Shown: positions 50,730 to 62,460 of the stretch, piece by piece
Layout of the letters: the number at the start of each line of letters is the position of its first letter
Numbering within the stretch: the stretch's first letter is position 1
Assembly (NCBI GenBank): GCA_020073145.1
Contig: JAIQFS010000003.1
Span: 146,678 to 210,677, forward strand
Source: Terriglobia bacterium
GTDB lineage: Bacteria; Acidobacteriota; Terriglobia; Bryobacterales; Bryobacteraceae
Direction of reading: 5' to 3'
Length of the DNA: 64,000 nucleotides
Position numbers and translations under genes: made by a program
The notes under the pieces: generated by a model
The model's database searches: none
Seen by the model: only the letters and a program-made list of their open reading frames with translations
Told to the model about the DNA's origin: nothing

Positions 50730-51716
50730 CTAACGATTCGTAGCTGTGGAGGCGGCGCTGGCCGCGATCCCGGGTTGACTGGGTTGTTCCGCCGGCTTCT
50801 CGGCCAGCGTCTTGATATAAGCGATCAGATCCACCACGCCCTCCTCGGTCACCTGGCCTTGGAACGTGGGCATGAGCGGCTCGTAGCCGGACACCACTTT
50901 GGCGGCCGGGCTGAGAATCGATTCGCGGATGTACGCCTCGTCCGCCTTGACCGTTCCGCCGCCGGCCAGCTTCACGGTGGAGCCGAAGACGCCGACCAGG
51001 CTGGGACAGCGGCCCGAACCATCCGGTTTGTGGCAGTTGCTGCAGGCCAGGTCCTCAAACAGTTTCGCGCCGGCTTGGCTCAGTGTCCCCTTGGGAGCGC
51101 CCGAGAGCCATTGCTGATAGTCCTGCGGCTCCATCGCGTACACCCAGCCGATCATCCCGGAATGGTTGGTGCCGCAATACTCGGCGCAAAACAGATGGTA
51201 CTTGCCGGGCTTCGTCGCCTCGAACCAGGTGGTGGTATAGCGTCCCGGCACCACGTCCTGCTTGGTGCGGAAGGCCGGCACAAAAAAGCTGTGAATCACG
51301 TCTTCGGAGGTCATGGTGAGCCGCACCGGGCGTCCTACCGGAATGTGCAGCTCGTTAATCTCGCGCTGCCCTTCCATGTGCTGCAGTTTCCACATCCACT
51401 GCTTGCCGACCACGTAGATCTGCATGGAGTCGTCGGGCGGCCGGCTCTCCTTGAAGAAAATGCTGGCCCCCCACGTGAACATGATCATCGTCAGCCCGAA
51501 TGGAATCACGGTCCAGACGATTTCCAGCGTCAGTCCCGTGTGCACGTGCTCGGGAATTTCGTTCTCCGAACGCCGCCGGTACTTAATGGCGAAATAGAAG
51601 ATCGCCAGGAAAATCAGCAGCGTGAAGAATACCGACACCGCCACGAGAAAATACAGCAGATGATCCACTTCGGTCGAAATGGTGGATGCCTGCTCTGGGA
51701 AAAGAGGTAGTTGCAT
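50730..51716 (-). CDS. ctaC: Cytochrome c oxidase subunit II with fused cytochrome c (caa3 type)
   Basis: 328 residues. Two N-terminal TM helices (about 15-40 and 63-85), then the CuA cupredoxin with [34 protein letters not shown] (C-x3-C, His, Met), then a cytochrome c domain with [13 protein letters not shown] (CxxCH, about 230) and a distal Met in [13 protein letters not shown] region (LMPTFQGQ). A fused haem c identifies a caa3-type oxidase. No lipobox before the first TM. It receives electrons from ActE or a soluble cytochrome and hands them via CuA to subunit I. Confidence 0.96.
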   Translation of the reverse strand: MQLPLFPEQASTISTEVDHLLYFLVAVSVFFTLLIFLAIFYFAIKYRRRSENEIPEHVHTGLTLEIVWTVIPFGLTMIMFTWGASIFFKESRPPDDSMQIYVVGKQWMWKLQHMEGQREINELHIPVGRPVRLTMTSEDVIHSFFVPAFRTKQDVVPGRYTTTWFEATKPGKYHLFCAEYCGTNHSGMIGWVYAMEPQDYQQWLSGAPKGTLSQAGAKLFEDLACSNCHKPDGSGRCPSLVGVFGSTVKLAGGGTVKADEAYIRESILSPAAKVVSGYEPLMPTFQGQVTEEGVVDLIAYIKTLAEKPAEQPSQPGIAASAASTATNR

Positions 51717-51724
51717 CGTAAAGT

Positions 51725-52591
51725 CTATCCAGCCCGCATCGAACTACTCGGCTTCGGGTGAGCCTCGCGCCGGAACGCCACCACCATCCAGGCGGCTCCA
51801 AACAGGAAGAAAATCGCCCCCCCGGCGCGCACCATGTTCATGGCGACCGCTCCATACTTGCCCGTGGCCGCATCATAGTGATAGCAGAACAGCAGAATTT
51901 CATCGGCCGCGCTGCCGATCTTGTTCTTCGACGCTTCCACCAGCCCCAGCCGGACGTCGAGCGGCGCATATTCCACGCCGTAAAAGTACCGCGACAGCCG
52001 CCCTTCCGGAGTCAGTAGCATGATGCCGCTGGCGTGGGCAAACTGGTCCGTGGCGGCGTCGTATTTATAGCGGAAGCCGGCGGCGTCCGTCAGGGCCTTG
52101 ATGCTGGCCGGGTCGCCGGTCAGGAAATGAAAGCCGTTGGCCGTCCCGGCCCGGCCGTACCGCCGCAAATAGGTCTTCTTCTTTTCCGCCGCCAGCTGCC
52201 AGGTGTCCTTGGGATCGAAGCTTACGCTCAACACTTCGAAATCCTTGCCTGGCGTGAACGAGACCCCTTTGAGCGTGCCCACCACGCCATTCAGGATCTG
52301 GGTGCACAGCATCGGACACCGGTAGTACACCAGCGCCAGAAGCACGGGTTTGCCGTGAAAGTACGTGGAAAGCGGAACCGCGCGGCCGAATTCATCGCGG
52401 AACACCAGATTCAGCGGAACCTGCTGGTTCAGTCTTTGGTCGATGCCTACTCCCAGAAGCGCGCCCGGCAGGGCCGGCTTCAGGTTGGCGCTTTGCATGC
52501 TATAGGAAGGTTGCGCCGGAGCGGGTTCGCCCGGCTGCGCGGATGCGGCCAACGCCGCAATCGCTAAACCGATGATGACATTCCTCAACAT
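51725..52591 (-). CDS. SCO1/SenC family copper chaperone
   Basis: 288 residues from ATG 52591 (MLRNVIIGLAIAALAASAQ, signal peptide); the start codon shares a base with the preceding stop (TAATG). SCO fold: PVLLALVYYRCPMLCTQILNGVVG (CxxxC copper motif, about residue 94) and the distal His in DQFAHASGIMLLTPEGRLSRYFYGVEYAPLDVRLGLVEAS. A C-terminal TM (AGGAIFFLFGAAWMVVAF) gives an extra anchor. It delivers Cu to the CuA site of CtaC, whose gene is next, so it sits logically within the operon. Confidence 0.94.
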   Translation of the reverse strand: MLRNVIIGLAIAALAASAQPGEPAPAQPSYSMQSANLKPALPGALLGVGIDQRLNQQVPLNLVFRDEFGRAVPLSTYFHGKPVLLALVYYRCPMLCTQILNGVVGTLKGVSFTPGKDFEVLSVSFDPKDTWQLAAEKKKTYLRRYGRAGTANGFHFLTGDPASIKALTDAAGFRYKYDAATDQFAHASGIMLLTPEGRLSRYFYGVEYAPLDVRLGLVEASKNKIGSAADEILLFCYHYDAATGKYGAVAMNMVRAGGAIFFLFGAAWMVVAFRREAHPKPSSSMRAG

Positions 52592-53037
52592 TACTTGCTT
52601 GGACCCTTTGCGCTCTTGGTCGTCGGCTGCAGGCGCGAAGGAAGCCCGCGCTGCAACAACAAATCCATGGCCCGGTCGATCGGGATCCGCACCGCCTTGT
52701 GCTCCCCGTCCGCCCAGCCATAACTGTTCAACAACTGGTCTTCGGCCGCGCGCATCTCCTGCAAATTCTCCGGCTCGTTCTGCAGCAGGCGCGGCTCCGG
52801 CGGCTGCTTGCGGGAATCGAGGCTCACCACGGGCGACGGCGGCGGCTGCAGCGCGTTCTCTCGCACCTCGAGAAAACGGAACACCCCGAACATCAGAAAT
52901 ACCGACGCGATGGTCACTAAAATCAAAGCGATGGCAAGCTTGCCGATCGCCCACACGTTGACATCGGCGTGCTCGTGCCGCATCTCCGGCTTGCTTAAGT
53001 CCGGCTGCGTATGGCGGGTTTCTTTATTCTCGGCCAT
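52591..53037 (-). CDS. Uncharacterised membrane protein of the ACIII-caa3 operon
   Basis: 148 residues: a His/Glu-rich cytoplasmic N-terminus (MAENKETRHTQPDLSKPEMRHEHADVN), one TM helix (about 29-53, IGKLAIALILVTIASVFLMFGVFRFL), then a polar Pro-rich linker and a helical tail (EPENLQEMRAAEDQLLNSYGWADGEHKAVRIPIDRAMDLLLQRGL). It overlaps the actF 3' end by 14 nt and shares a base with the sco start, so it is embedded in the operon. I do not recognise a family. Single-TM with a periplasmic helix resembles ActG-like or assembly subunits; its YGWADGEHKAVRIPIDRAMDLL segment resembles a conserved piece near the oxidases of other acidobacteria. Confidence 0.7.
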   Translation of the reverse strand: MAENKETRHTQPDLSKPEMRHEHADVNVWAIGKLAIALILVTIASVFLMFGVFRFLEVRENALQPPPSPVVSLDSRKQPPEPRLLQNEPENLQEMRAAEDQLLNSYGWADGEHKAVRIPIDRAMDLLLQRGLPSRLQPTTKSAKGPSK

Positions 53038-54217
53038 GTTCCAAAGCCTCTGCCAGCTCCATCTCGTTCAACGGCATCAACGGCCGCTTCTCCAACTGGA
53101 TCAGGAAATACGCCAGCCAGATTCCACCCAGCCCCAGAGGGCCCGCCAGATCCAGCCAGCTCACCGAAAGCGATCCTTTGGAGGAATCCGGCGTCACCAT
53201 CCAGTAAATATCTACGACCCGCATGCACAGGATGAACACGGCGATGCTGGCGAGCAGTTTGAAATTCCGCTTCAAATCGCGCGAGAGCAGCAGCGCGAAC
53301 GGCAGGGCGAAGTGGCCGAACACCAGGAGCAACGCGACATACTGCCAGCCGCCCCTCAGCCGCTCGACGTACCAGGGGATTTCTTCCGGCAGGTTGCCGG
53401 CCCAAATGATCAGAAATTGAGAGAACGCAAAATAGGCCCAGACCATCACGGTGGCCAGCAGGAACTTTCCCAGGTCGTGCAGGTGCCGGGGTGTCAGGAC
53501 CTCGGACATCGGCCGGAAGTTGGAAAGAAACACCAGTACGGTGACCAGGAAGGCCATGCCCGACAGACCTTGCCCGATGACGAACAGCAAGCCGAACATC
53601 GTTGAAAACCAATGCGGACTGAGCGACATCACCCAATCGATCGACATGAACGTTACGCTGAACGCCCAGAAGATCAGGCCCGGACCGCTGATCGCCGCCA
53701 TTCTGGAATTGGCGGGGACCGGCCCCTCTCGATCTTCCCGCGCCGACCAACGATTGAGGAACCAGCTCAGAAAGATCCAGCCGGCAAAAAACACCGCGGC
53801 CCGCACCAGAAAGAACGGGACATTGAGGTAGCGCGCCTGCTTGACCAGCAGGGTCGCATCGGTGGTGGGCTGGGTCCACGAATACAGGCTGGAAGTGCCG
53901 AGCGCGATCGGAATGAACAATAAGGCGAGCAACGGGAAGGTCCGCACCGCGGCTTCCGCCGGCCGCCGGATCACCACACCCCAGGCCCCGCCCGTCAGAT
54001 ATTGCAGCATCAGCCACGACAGCGACCCGGCCGTGATGCCCAGGACGAAAATATACGACCACAGGTACGATCGAAAGAACTGATCGCGCGCCGTAAACGC
54101 TCCCGCAGCCAGCGCCAATACACCGATCAACCCGATGATGCCCGCCCGCGCTCGCGACTGCCGCAGGCTGGTCCGCAGTTCGGTCGAAGGATTGAAATCG
54201 AGTGCCTGGCCGGTCAT
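53024..54217 (-). CDS. actF: Alternative Complex III subunit F (quinol oxidoreductase membrane subunit)
   Basis: 397 residues with about ten TM helices, e.g. SYLWSYIFVLGITAGSLSWLMLQYL, ISGPGLIFWAFSVTFMSIDWVMSLSPHWFSTMFGLLFVIGQ, and FLLATVMVWAYFAFSQFLIIWAGNLPEEIPWYVERL. The last motif, NLPEEIPWY, is typical of ActF. ActF is a distant relative of ActC and binds no cofactor visibly. It overlaps actE by 4 nt and the following small gene by 14 nt. Part of the membrane arm of the quinol:electron-acceptor oxidoreductase. Confidence 0.9.
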   Translation of the reverse strand: MTGQALDFNPSTELRTSLRQSRARAGIIGLIGVLALAAGAFTARDQFFRSYLWSYIFVLGITAGSLSWLMLQYLTGGAWGVVIRRPAEAAVRTFPLLALLFIPIALGTSSLYSWTQPTTDATLLVKQARYLNVPFFLVRAAVFFAGWIFLSWFLNRWSAREDREGPVPANSRMAAISGPGLIFWAFSVTFMSIDWVMSLSPHWFSTMFGLLFVIGQGLSGMAFLVTVLVFLSNFRPMSEVLTPRHLHDLGKFLLATVMVWAYFAFSQFLIIWAGNLPEEIPWYVERLRGGWQYVALLLVFGHFALPFALLLSRDLKRNFKLLASIAVFILCMRVVDIYWMVTPDSSKGSLSVSWLDLAGPLGLGGIWLAYFLIQLEKRPLMPLNEMELAEALEHGRE

Positions 54218-54822
54218 CGCGCCTCCTGCTGGATCACGAGGGCGTTGCCCTGGGCGCCCAATTGCGCCCGCTGCGCCGCCGGTACGTCGGCCAACGTGGC
54301 GTTCTCGCTCAGTTGCAGCGCTCGCTCATAGGCGATGATGGCCCAGCGGTCGGCCGGCGCCACTTGCGCCGAGTAATCCTGCATGGCTCCAAATCCGTTG
54401 GTAATCACGTCGAAAATGTACCCGTTCGGCGCCTGGCGCAGGCGGTCGATATGATACGACGGCGGGTGCCGGAATCCGCGCCGCACCACGATTCCGTTGC
54501 CTGTGCCCGTCCGGTCGTGGCAGGGCGTGCAAAAAATGTTGTAGCGCTCCTGCCCGCGCAGCAGGACTTCTTTCGTCACCGCAAACGGAAAGCCATCGAC
54601 ATAGTTGCCGTTGGCATCCTTGCCCGTGTAGAACGCCGTGTCCGCCTCTAGATGCCCGCGCGCCACCGTGCCTGCCGGTATCGGCCGCGCGGAGCGCCCG
54701 TCGTCGAAAAAACTGCTGGGCCGCAGCGGAATGTATTTGGGCTGGTCATGCATGTCCTGCCGGCAGCCCACCGCGCCGGCCAGGATCAGCGCTACCGCGC
54801 CCCACTTGAGATTAGTGCGCAA
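54214..54822 (-). CDS. actE: Alternative Complex III monohaem cytochrome c, ActE
   Basis: 202 residues from a TTG start at 54822, which has GAGGTG 7 nt upstream and overlaps the actD stop; no ATG lies in the right place. Signal/lipobox LILAGAVGC suggests a lipid-anchored cytochrome. The haem site is IFCTPCHDRTGTGNG (CxxCH, about residue 97) with RRGFRHPPSYHIDRLRQAPNGYIFDVITNGFGAMQDYS (distal Met) and the cytochrome C-terminal helix PADRWAIIAYERALQLS. It passes electrons from ActA/B towards the oxidase. Confidence 0.92.
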   Translation of the reverse strand: MRTNLKWGAVALILAGAVGCRQDMHDQPKYIPLRPSSFFDDGRSARPIPAGTVARGHLEADTAFYTGKDANGNYVDGFPFAVTKEVLLRGQERYNIFCTPCHDRTGTGNGIVVRRGFRHPPSYHIDRLRQAPNGYIFDVITNGFGAMQDYSAQVAPADRWAIIAYERALQLSENATLADVPAAQRAQLGAQGNALVIQQEAR

Positions 54823-55345
54823 CTTCAGACACCTCTTTAGCCTCCAGAGTCTCCAGGAGGCCCGAAGTCTTTTCCATGTCGAACAGCGGATCGGCCGCCT
54901 CGATGCACAGGAAGAACCGGTCATGCGACGCCGCCGAAAAACGCGGAACGTTGAATACCGGATGGTAGGGCATCGGCAGCCCGCACAACGCCAGCATCCC
55001 GAAGACCGCCGATATGCAACCCAGCAGAATCGTCAACTCAAACGTGATGATGATGTACGCAGGCCAGCTATCGAGAGGCCGTCCCGCGACGTTGATCGGG
55101 AAATAGATCACCGTGACGAAGTACTGCAGCAGGAACCCGGACAGGCCCCCCAGCAGCCCCCCCACCAGAACGATCAGCGACAGCTTGTTCTTGTGCAGGT
55201 GCAGAATGTCGTTTAGTTCTTCAATCGGAAACGGCGTATAGGTATCGAGTTTCTTGTATCCCTGCTCGCACACCGCGCGCGTGGCGTTGACCAGGTCTGT
55301 GGGGTTGTCGAATTCCGCCATCACGCCGTAAACATCCGGCTTCAT
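54812..55345 (-). CDS. actD: Alternative Complex III subunit D (DUF3341)
   Basis: 177 residues, DUF3341. N-terminal VYGVMAEFDNPTDLVNATRAVCEQGYKKLDTYTPFPIEEL is the family signature (a small ferredoxin-like domain); two TM helices follow (LIVLVGGLLGGLSGFLLQYFV, FELTILLGCISAVFGMLALCGLP), then a C-terminal PHPVFNVPRFSAASHDRFFLCIEAADP-type segment. Cytoplasmic domain with a two-helix anchor; required structural part of ACIII. Start overlaps actC by 4 nt. Confidence 0.95.
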   Translation of the reverse strand: MKPDVYGVMAEFDNPTDLVNATRAVCEQGYKKLDTYTPFPIEELNDILHLHKNKLSLIVLVGGLLGGLSGFLLQYFVTVIYFPINVAGRPLDSWPAYIIITFELTILLGCISAVFGMLALCGLPMPYHPVFNVPRFSAASHDRFFLCIEAADPLFDMEKTSGLLETLEAKEVSEVAH

Positions 55346-56727
55346 CGTTTCACCTCCTGCCGGACTTTGGCTTGCGGCAGCAGCGTCCGCACTTCAAAAA
55401 TCGAAATCATGGGCAGCAGCCGAACGAACAGGAAGAACAGGAACAGGAACAGCCCGATGGTGCCCCAGTACGTGGCCCAGTCCCAACGAGTGGCGTGGAA
55501 CAGCGACCAGGAAGACGGAACGTAATCCTGCGCCAGGCTGCTCACAATGATCATGTAGCGTTCCAGCCACATGCCGATCAGTACGATGATCGACGAAAGG
55601 AACAACAGCGCCGGCTTGCTGCGGAAGCTCTTGAACCACAGCAGGTTCGGGGAGACGATGTTGCAGGTGACCAGGAACCAATATTGCGTCGAATACGGGC
55701 CGGTCATGCGATTCCAGAACGCCTGCTGTTCGTACACGCTGCCGCTGTACCAGGACATGAAAACTTCCATGATGTACGCGTAGGCTACGATCATCCCGGT
55801 GGCCAGCATGACCTTAGCGCAGTTGTCCAGATGGCGGGCCGTGATGATGCCCTCCAGACCATACGACGCTCGCAGCGGGATGGCCAGGGCCAGCACCATG
55901 GCGAATCCGGAGTAAATCGCGCCCGCCACGAAATAAGGCGGGAAGAACGTGCTATGCCATCCCGGCACGATGGCGATGGTGAAGTCGAAACTCACCACCG
56001 TGTGGACGGAGAGCACCAGCGGCGTCGACATTCCCGCCAGCAGCAGCGTCGCCGTCTCATACACGCTCCAGTGCCGCGCCGAACCGCGCCATCCCATGGC
56101 CAGCATGCCGTAGGCGTACTTGGCGAAACTGTTCTTCGCGCGATCGCGCAGCGTGCCCAGATCCGGAATCAGACCCACGAACCAGAACAGCGCCGATACC
56201 GTGGCGTACGTCGAAACCGCGAACACGTCCCACACCAGCGGGCTGCGGAAGTTCGGCTGCACCGTGGTGGAATTGGGATACGGGAACAGCCAGTAAAACA
56301 GCCACGGCCTGCCCATGTGCAGCAGCGGAAACATGCCCGCGCAGGCCACCGCGAACAGCGTCATGGCTTCCGCGAACCGGTTGATCGAGTTTCGCCACTT
56401 CTGATTCAACAGCAGAAGAATGGCCGATATCAGCGTGCCGGCGTGGCCGATTCCAATCCACCAGACGAAGTTGGTGATGGCGAATCCCCACATCACCGGC
56501 GTGCGGATGCCCCAGATGCCCACGCCCTTGGCGAACAGCAGCGTCGCCGACAACAGCAGCAGGTTGAGCAGGGCGAATCCGGTCCCGATCCCCACGATCC
56601 ACAGCAGGGGGGTCCGCTTGGTCAACACCACGGCCGCGATCTGATCCGTGATGGTGCCGAACGTGTAGCCCTTCGCCAGAATTTCGTGGGGTTCCGGTTT
56701 TTCGATTACTTGTTGTTCGTCTGCCAT
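55342..56727 (-). CDS. actC: Alternative Complex III NrfD-like quinol-binding subunit C
   Basis: 461 residues, about ten TM helices, NrfD/PsrC family. Typical motifs: GFAITNFVWWIGIGHAGTLISAILLL near residue 84, FPLLHMGRPWLFYWLFPYPN, FRSPLVWDVFAVSTYATVSALFWFVG, and GWHSTFFPPYFVAGAIYSGFAMVLALA. The GIGHAGT and HMGRPW histidines lie in the quinol site of ACIII. It oxidises menaquinol or another quinol and passes electrons to ActB. ATG 56727; 10 bp after actB. Confidence 0.95.
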   Translation of the reverse strand: MADEQQVIEKPEPHEILAKGYTFGTITDQIAAVVLTKRTPLLWIVGIGTGFALLNLLLLSATLLFAKGVGIWGIRTPVMWGFAITNFVWWIGIGHAGTLISAILLLLNQKWRNSINRFAEAMTLFAVACAGMFPLLHMGRPWLFYWLFPYPNSTTVQPNFRSPLVWDVFAVSTYATVSALFWFVGLIPDLGTLRDRAKNSFAKYAYGMLAMGWRGSARHWSVYETATLLLAGMSTPLVLSVHTVVSFDFTIAIVPGWHSTFFPPYFVAGAIYSGFAMVLALAIPLRASYGLEGIITARHLDNCAKVMLATGMIVAYAYIMEVFMSWYSGSVYEQQAFWNRMTGPYSTQYWFLVTCNIVSPNLLWFKSFRSKPALLFLSSIIVLIGMWLERYMIIVSSLAQDYVPSSWSLFHATRWDWATYWGTIGLFLFLFFLFVRLLPMISIFEVRTLLPQAKVRQEVKR

Positions 56728-56737
56728 CGTCGTGCTT

Positions 56738-59760
<3,023 letters not shown>

Positions 59761-59764
<4 letters not shown>

Positions 59765-60420
59765 CGGTGGCACGTCGAACAACTGGTCAGGTGGCGCGCA
59801 TCTTGAATCTGATTTTCCGCCATCAGGCGGCGCCCAATCTCTTCCTGGTCGCCGGCCGGAGTGTATCCCATCTTCGTGATAAATTCGTGCGGCCGCAGAT
59901 TCGGCGCCGGATTCTTGTGGCAGTCCAGACACCATTCCATCCGCAAAGTGGCAAACTGCCGCGTCAGCGGCATTTGATCGATCCGCCCGTGGCAGGTCTC
60001 GCAACCCACTCCCTTGGCCACATGAATGCTGTGGTTAAAGTACACGAAATCCGGCAGGTCATGCACGCGGACCCAAGCGATCGTTCCGTTGTTGCGGAAC
60101 GCCGTTCGCACCGGCTCCAGCGTGGGACTGTCCTTCCAGATCTGCGAGTGACAGTTCATGCAGGTCTTCACGGGCGGGATATTGGCGAAGCTGGAGTCTT
60201 CCACCGTCGTGTGGCAATAGCGGCAGTCAAACCCCTCGCCGCCCACATGGTGCGCATGGCTGAACGGCACCGGCTGGTCCCGCGGCACTTCCTGCCGCGT
60301 GGCATAGTGCGATGCGTCCAGTTGGTAACCCGCCCACCCGATAAACCCTAAAATGAAGACCCCGCCGAAAATCGTGACGCGCGCAAGCGCATTGGAGCTG
60401 TGATGAAAGATCTGGGACAT
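59761..60420 (-). CDS. actA: Alternative Complex III pentahaem cytochrome c, ActA
   Basis: 219 residues with an N-terminal TM (VTIFGGVFILGFIGWAGYQL). Five haem motifs: CRYCH, CMNCH, CETCH, CLDCH and CSTCH, each with nearby ligand histidines (PFSHAHHVGGEG, YFNHSIHVAKG). This is the pentahaem ActA. First gene of the respiratory operon; the ATG has only weak ribosome-site text close by, with a GAGGA about 30 nt upstream. Confidence 0.96.
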
Positions 60421-60917
60421 AGCGTTAAGAGCGTCCCGTTTCCTCTGTTGAGTTTTTCTTGTTTCGCATCAGGAAGACAGCAACTGCCAGACAAACCCTT
60501 CTACGCACTGCACTCCCCTCCGGGATTTGTTCCCTCTCCAAGTGCCAAGTCCGGCTGGGAAGTTCTCATTGTAAAACGAAACCGGTGCAAAATCTCGGAG
60601 GCATTTTCAACTACCGCAAAGCCGCCTCGCCCGGTTCCGCCGCTTCCCCGGAAGTGACGAATCCGACGCTCTTGCTTTCCGCCACAGATTGGATGTGCCG
60701 TTAGCGTTCGGAGTGAAGAACCAACATCCTTCTTTGGGCGTTCGCGCAGCGCGCCGGCTGCGGCGTACGCCCCCAGTAACCAGACTTCGGGCATCGAGGA
60801 AGAATAATTATGTCACAGACGAAGGCGGATGCAACACTCCGGATCGGAGCAGGCCCAGAAAAAGTTCTGCCTGCTCCGGTCCGCCGTGGGTGGGCAACTC
60901 TCGCCAGCGCTCCGGTT
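60421..60917. other. Upstream region of the respiratory operon
   Basis: 497 bp between the actA start and the end of the PilZ-like gene, both on the minus strand. It contains a minus-strand TACAAT box near 60567-60572 but no -35 at normal spacing. No protein-like frame was accepted; the frames present are Arg/Pro-rich shadows. The main promoter of the act-cta operon should be here. Confidence 0.4.
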
Positions 60918-61358
60918 TCAGCTGGCGCGCACGTGCCCGGGCGTCGCTGCAGGCGGCTCCAACGGATCGCCGGCTGTGGTCGTGAGCGCCAATTCCGGCC
61001 TCCCCCGGAACCGCCGCCGCACGATCCTCACCACCGCTCCGCGTGCGTCGACCGAAAGCACCCGGCCGACCACGATCAGTTGCACGCCCTCGCTCCAACG
61101 CACCACCAGTTCCACGGAAGTCCCCGGGGACAGCGGCTTGTTCCAATGGATCAGAATGCTGTTCCGGCTCCAGTTCGCGGTCCGCCCCGCGCCGGCCCAG
61201 ACCAGATGCTTGGCCCCCCACAAATAGAAGAGGTCGAACTCCAGTTCAATCCCGTACCGGCGGCTCGCTCTCCGTTCCCGATCGCGCGGCTGGAAGGCGC
61301 GCGCCCCGGCTCCCGCTCCCGCATCGCCGCAATCCCGCTTGGATTCTGAGGGTGACAT
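60918..61358 (-). CDS. PilZ-like domain protein
   Basis: 146 residues. After a Gly/Ala/Arg-rich N-terminus, ERRASRRYGIELEFDLFYLW contains the RxxxR-type motif of PilZ domains, followed by TANWSRNSILIHWNKPLSPGTSVELVVRW and VGRVLSVDARGAVVRIVRRRFR, matching the PilZ beta-barrel pattern. The second c-di-GMP motif, normally (D/N)xSxxG, reads NWSRNSI, so binding is uncertain. Small acidobacterial PilZ proteins of this layout are frequent. Start at ATG 61358 has AGGGGGG about 5 nt upstream, directly after a perfect inverted repeat. Confidence 0.7.
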   Translation of the reverse strand: MSPSESKRDCGDAGAGAGARAFQPRDRERRASRRYGIELEFDLFYLWGAKHLVWAGAGRTANWSRNSILIHWNKPLSPGTSVELVVRWSEGVQLIVVGRVLSVDARGAVVRIVRRRFRGRPELALTTTAGDPLEPPAATPGHVRAS

Positions 61359-61370
61359 GGCTCCCCCCTT

Positions 61371-61394
61371 CCGATAGCAAAGTAATGCTATCGG
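61371..61394 (-). promoter_or_regulatory. Perfect inverted repeat at the PilZ-like gene start
   Basis: CCGATAGCA (61371-61379) and TGCTATCGG (61386-61394) are exact inverted copies with a 6-bp spacer AAGTAA. The repeat ends 13 bp before the start codon, just upstream of the ribosome site. Size and symmetry fit a dimeric repressor operator or a translation-controlling hairpin. Confidence 0.55.
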
Positions 61395-61764
61395 GAAAGC
61401 GAAACAATACTACCGAAGGTTAACCGGGAACCCGGTTGGCAAACTTTCGCACCGGTGGGTTCCCGGCCCATCCGGGGTTGACCCTACCGAGCGCCCGGCG
61501 GCGGTTCTCCCAACCGCCGCCGTGATCTGCTCCCGCGTCTGCCGGTAGGCGGGGCCGCTGCCCGCCGGGGAACCCGGAGTCCCTTCCCGCACGCGTCCGT
61601 CGCGCCACAACAACAGCAGATCGTCTTCGCGCATCGGACGACAGGACATGCCTAGATATCTTTTAGGTGATTGGCAATGCGCCAGGCAAGCAGTAGCATC
61701 AACCATCGGGGAAGGAAGTGCTTTCTAAAGGATTCGGAAACGGGCTCTCCCCAAAAGCAGTCTT
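61395..61764. other. Intergenic region with strong hairpins
   Basis: About 370 bp without an accepted gene. Two perfect inverted repeats: AACCGGG-AA-CCCGGTT at 61422-61437, and GGCGGCGGTT-CTCCC-AACCGCCGCC at 61497-61521 (10-bp stem). A 98-codon minus-strand frame crosses both but has no family resemblance and its codons are set by the repeats. No T-tracts follow. Could be a structured leader or a small RNA. Confidence 0.4.
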
Positions 61765-62421
61765 ATGACAAAGGGCTTGCCTTGGTCCGCGATGCTGGTG
61801 GCCCTCCTGTCCACGTGCGCTCCCCTCTCCGGGCAATGGCTGCACGATCCCACACCCCGCATCCCACGAATGCCGGACGGAAGACCGGACCTCTCAGCGC
61901 CCGCCCCAAAAGGTGCGGACGGCAAGCCGGACCTGTCAGGCATCTGGGCGGCCGCGAACATCAACAACCCGGACCTCGCGGGGGACGGGGTTACCGCTCC
62001 CCTGCAGCCGTGGGCGGCAGCGCTCTACAACGAGCGCAGGGAGAACCTGGGGAAGGACCGGCCGTCCGGGCGTTGTCTCCCGCACGGCGTGACCGACTAC
62101 GACGGGCTCGGCTTCAATTGGAAGCTCCTGCAGACCCCGGAAACCATCGCCATTCTTTACGAGGGCTACAACCATTACCGTCAAATCCTCATGGATGGCC
62201 GGCCTCTCCCCAAGCCCACCGGAGCCCGCGTATCTGGGCTACTCCGTGGGCCATTGGGAAGGAGATACACTGGTGGTCGACACGACCGGCTTCAATGAGA
62301 TCGGCTGGATCGATGACAGCGGGCACCCCCTACGTTGCACCTCAATTTGCACCCGGATGAGGAGTTGATTGAATTCATCTGTGAGAACGAAAAGGACGCT
62401 CCGCACATGGTGGGACGCTAG
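61765..62421 (+). pseudogene. Secreted family paralogue 2, frameshifted and deleted
   Basis: From ATG 61765 (MTKGLPWSAMLVALLSTCAPLSGQ, signal peptide) the frame gives WLHDPTPRIPRMPDGRPDLSAPAPKGADGKPDLSGIWAAAN... ILMDGRPLPKPT and then leaves the family at about 62218. A +1 frame continues as EPAYLGYSVGHWEGDTLVVDTTGFNEIGWIDDSGHPL up to about 62330, and a third frame ends it as LHLNLHPDEELIEFICENEKDAPHMVGR with TAG at 62419-62421. About 40-45 residues corresponding to the RVTERFxRxDFGHM region are missing. So one frameshift plus an out-of-frame deletion. Confidence 0.9.
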
Positions 62422-62460
62422 TAGTATGAGTCTGTTCCTGTTCAGCCGGAGGACGCCTGC

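Noticed and set aside
61410..61706. 98-codon minus-strand frame
   Set aside because: Its sequence is dominated by the two inverted repeats, with no family resemblance and no good ribosome site at its first ATG.
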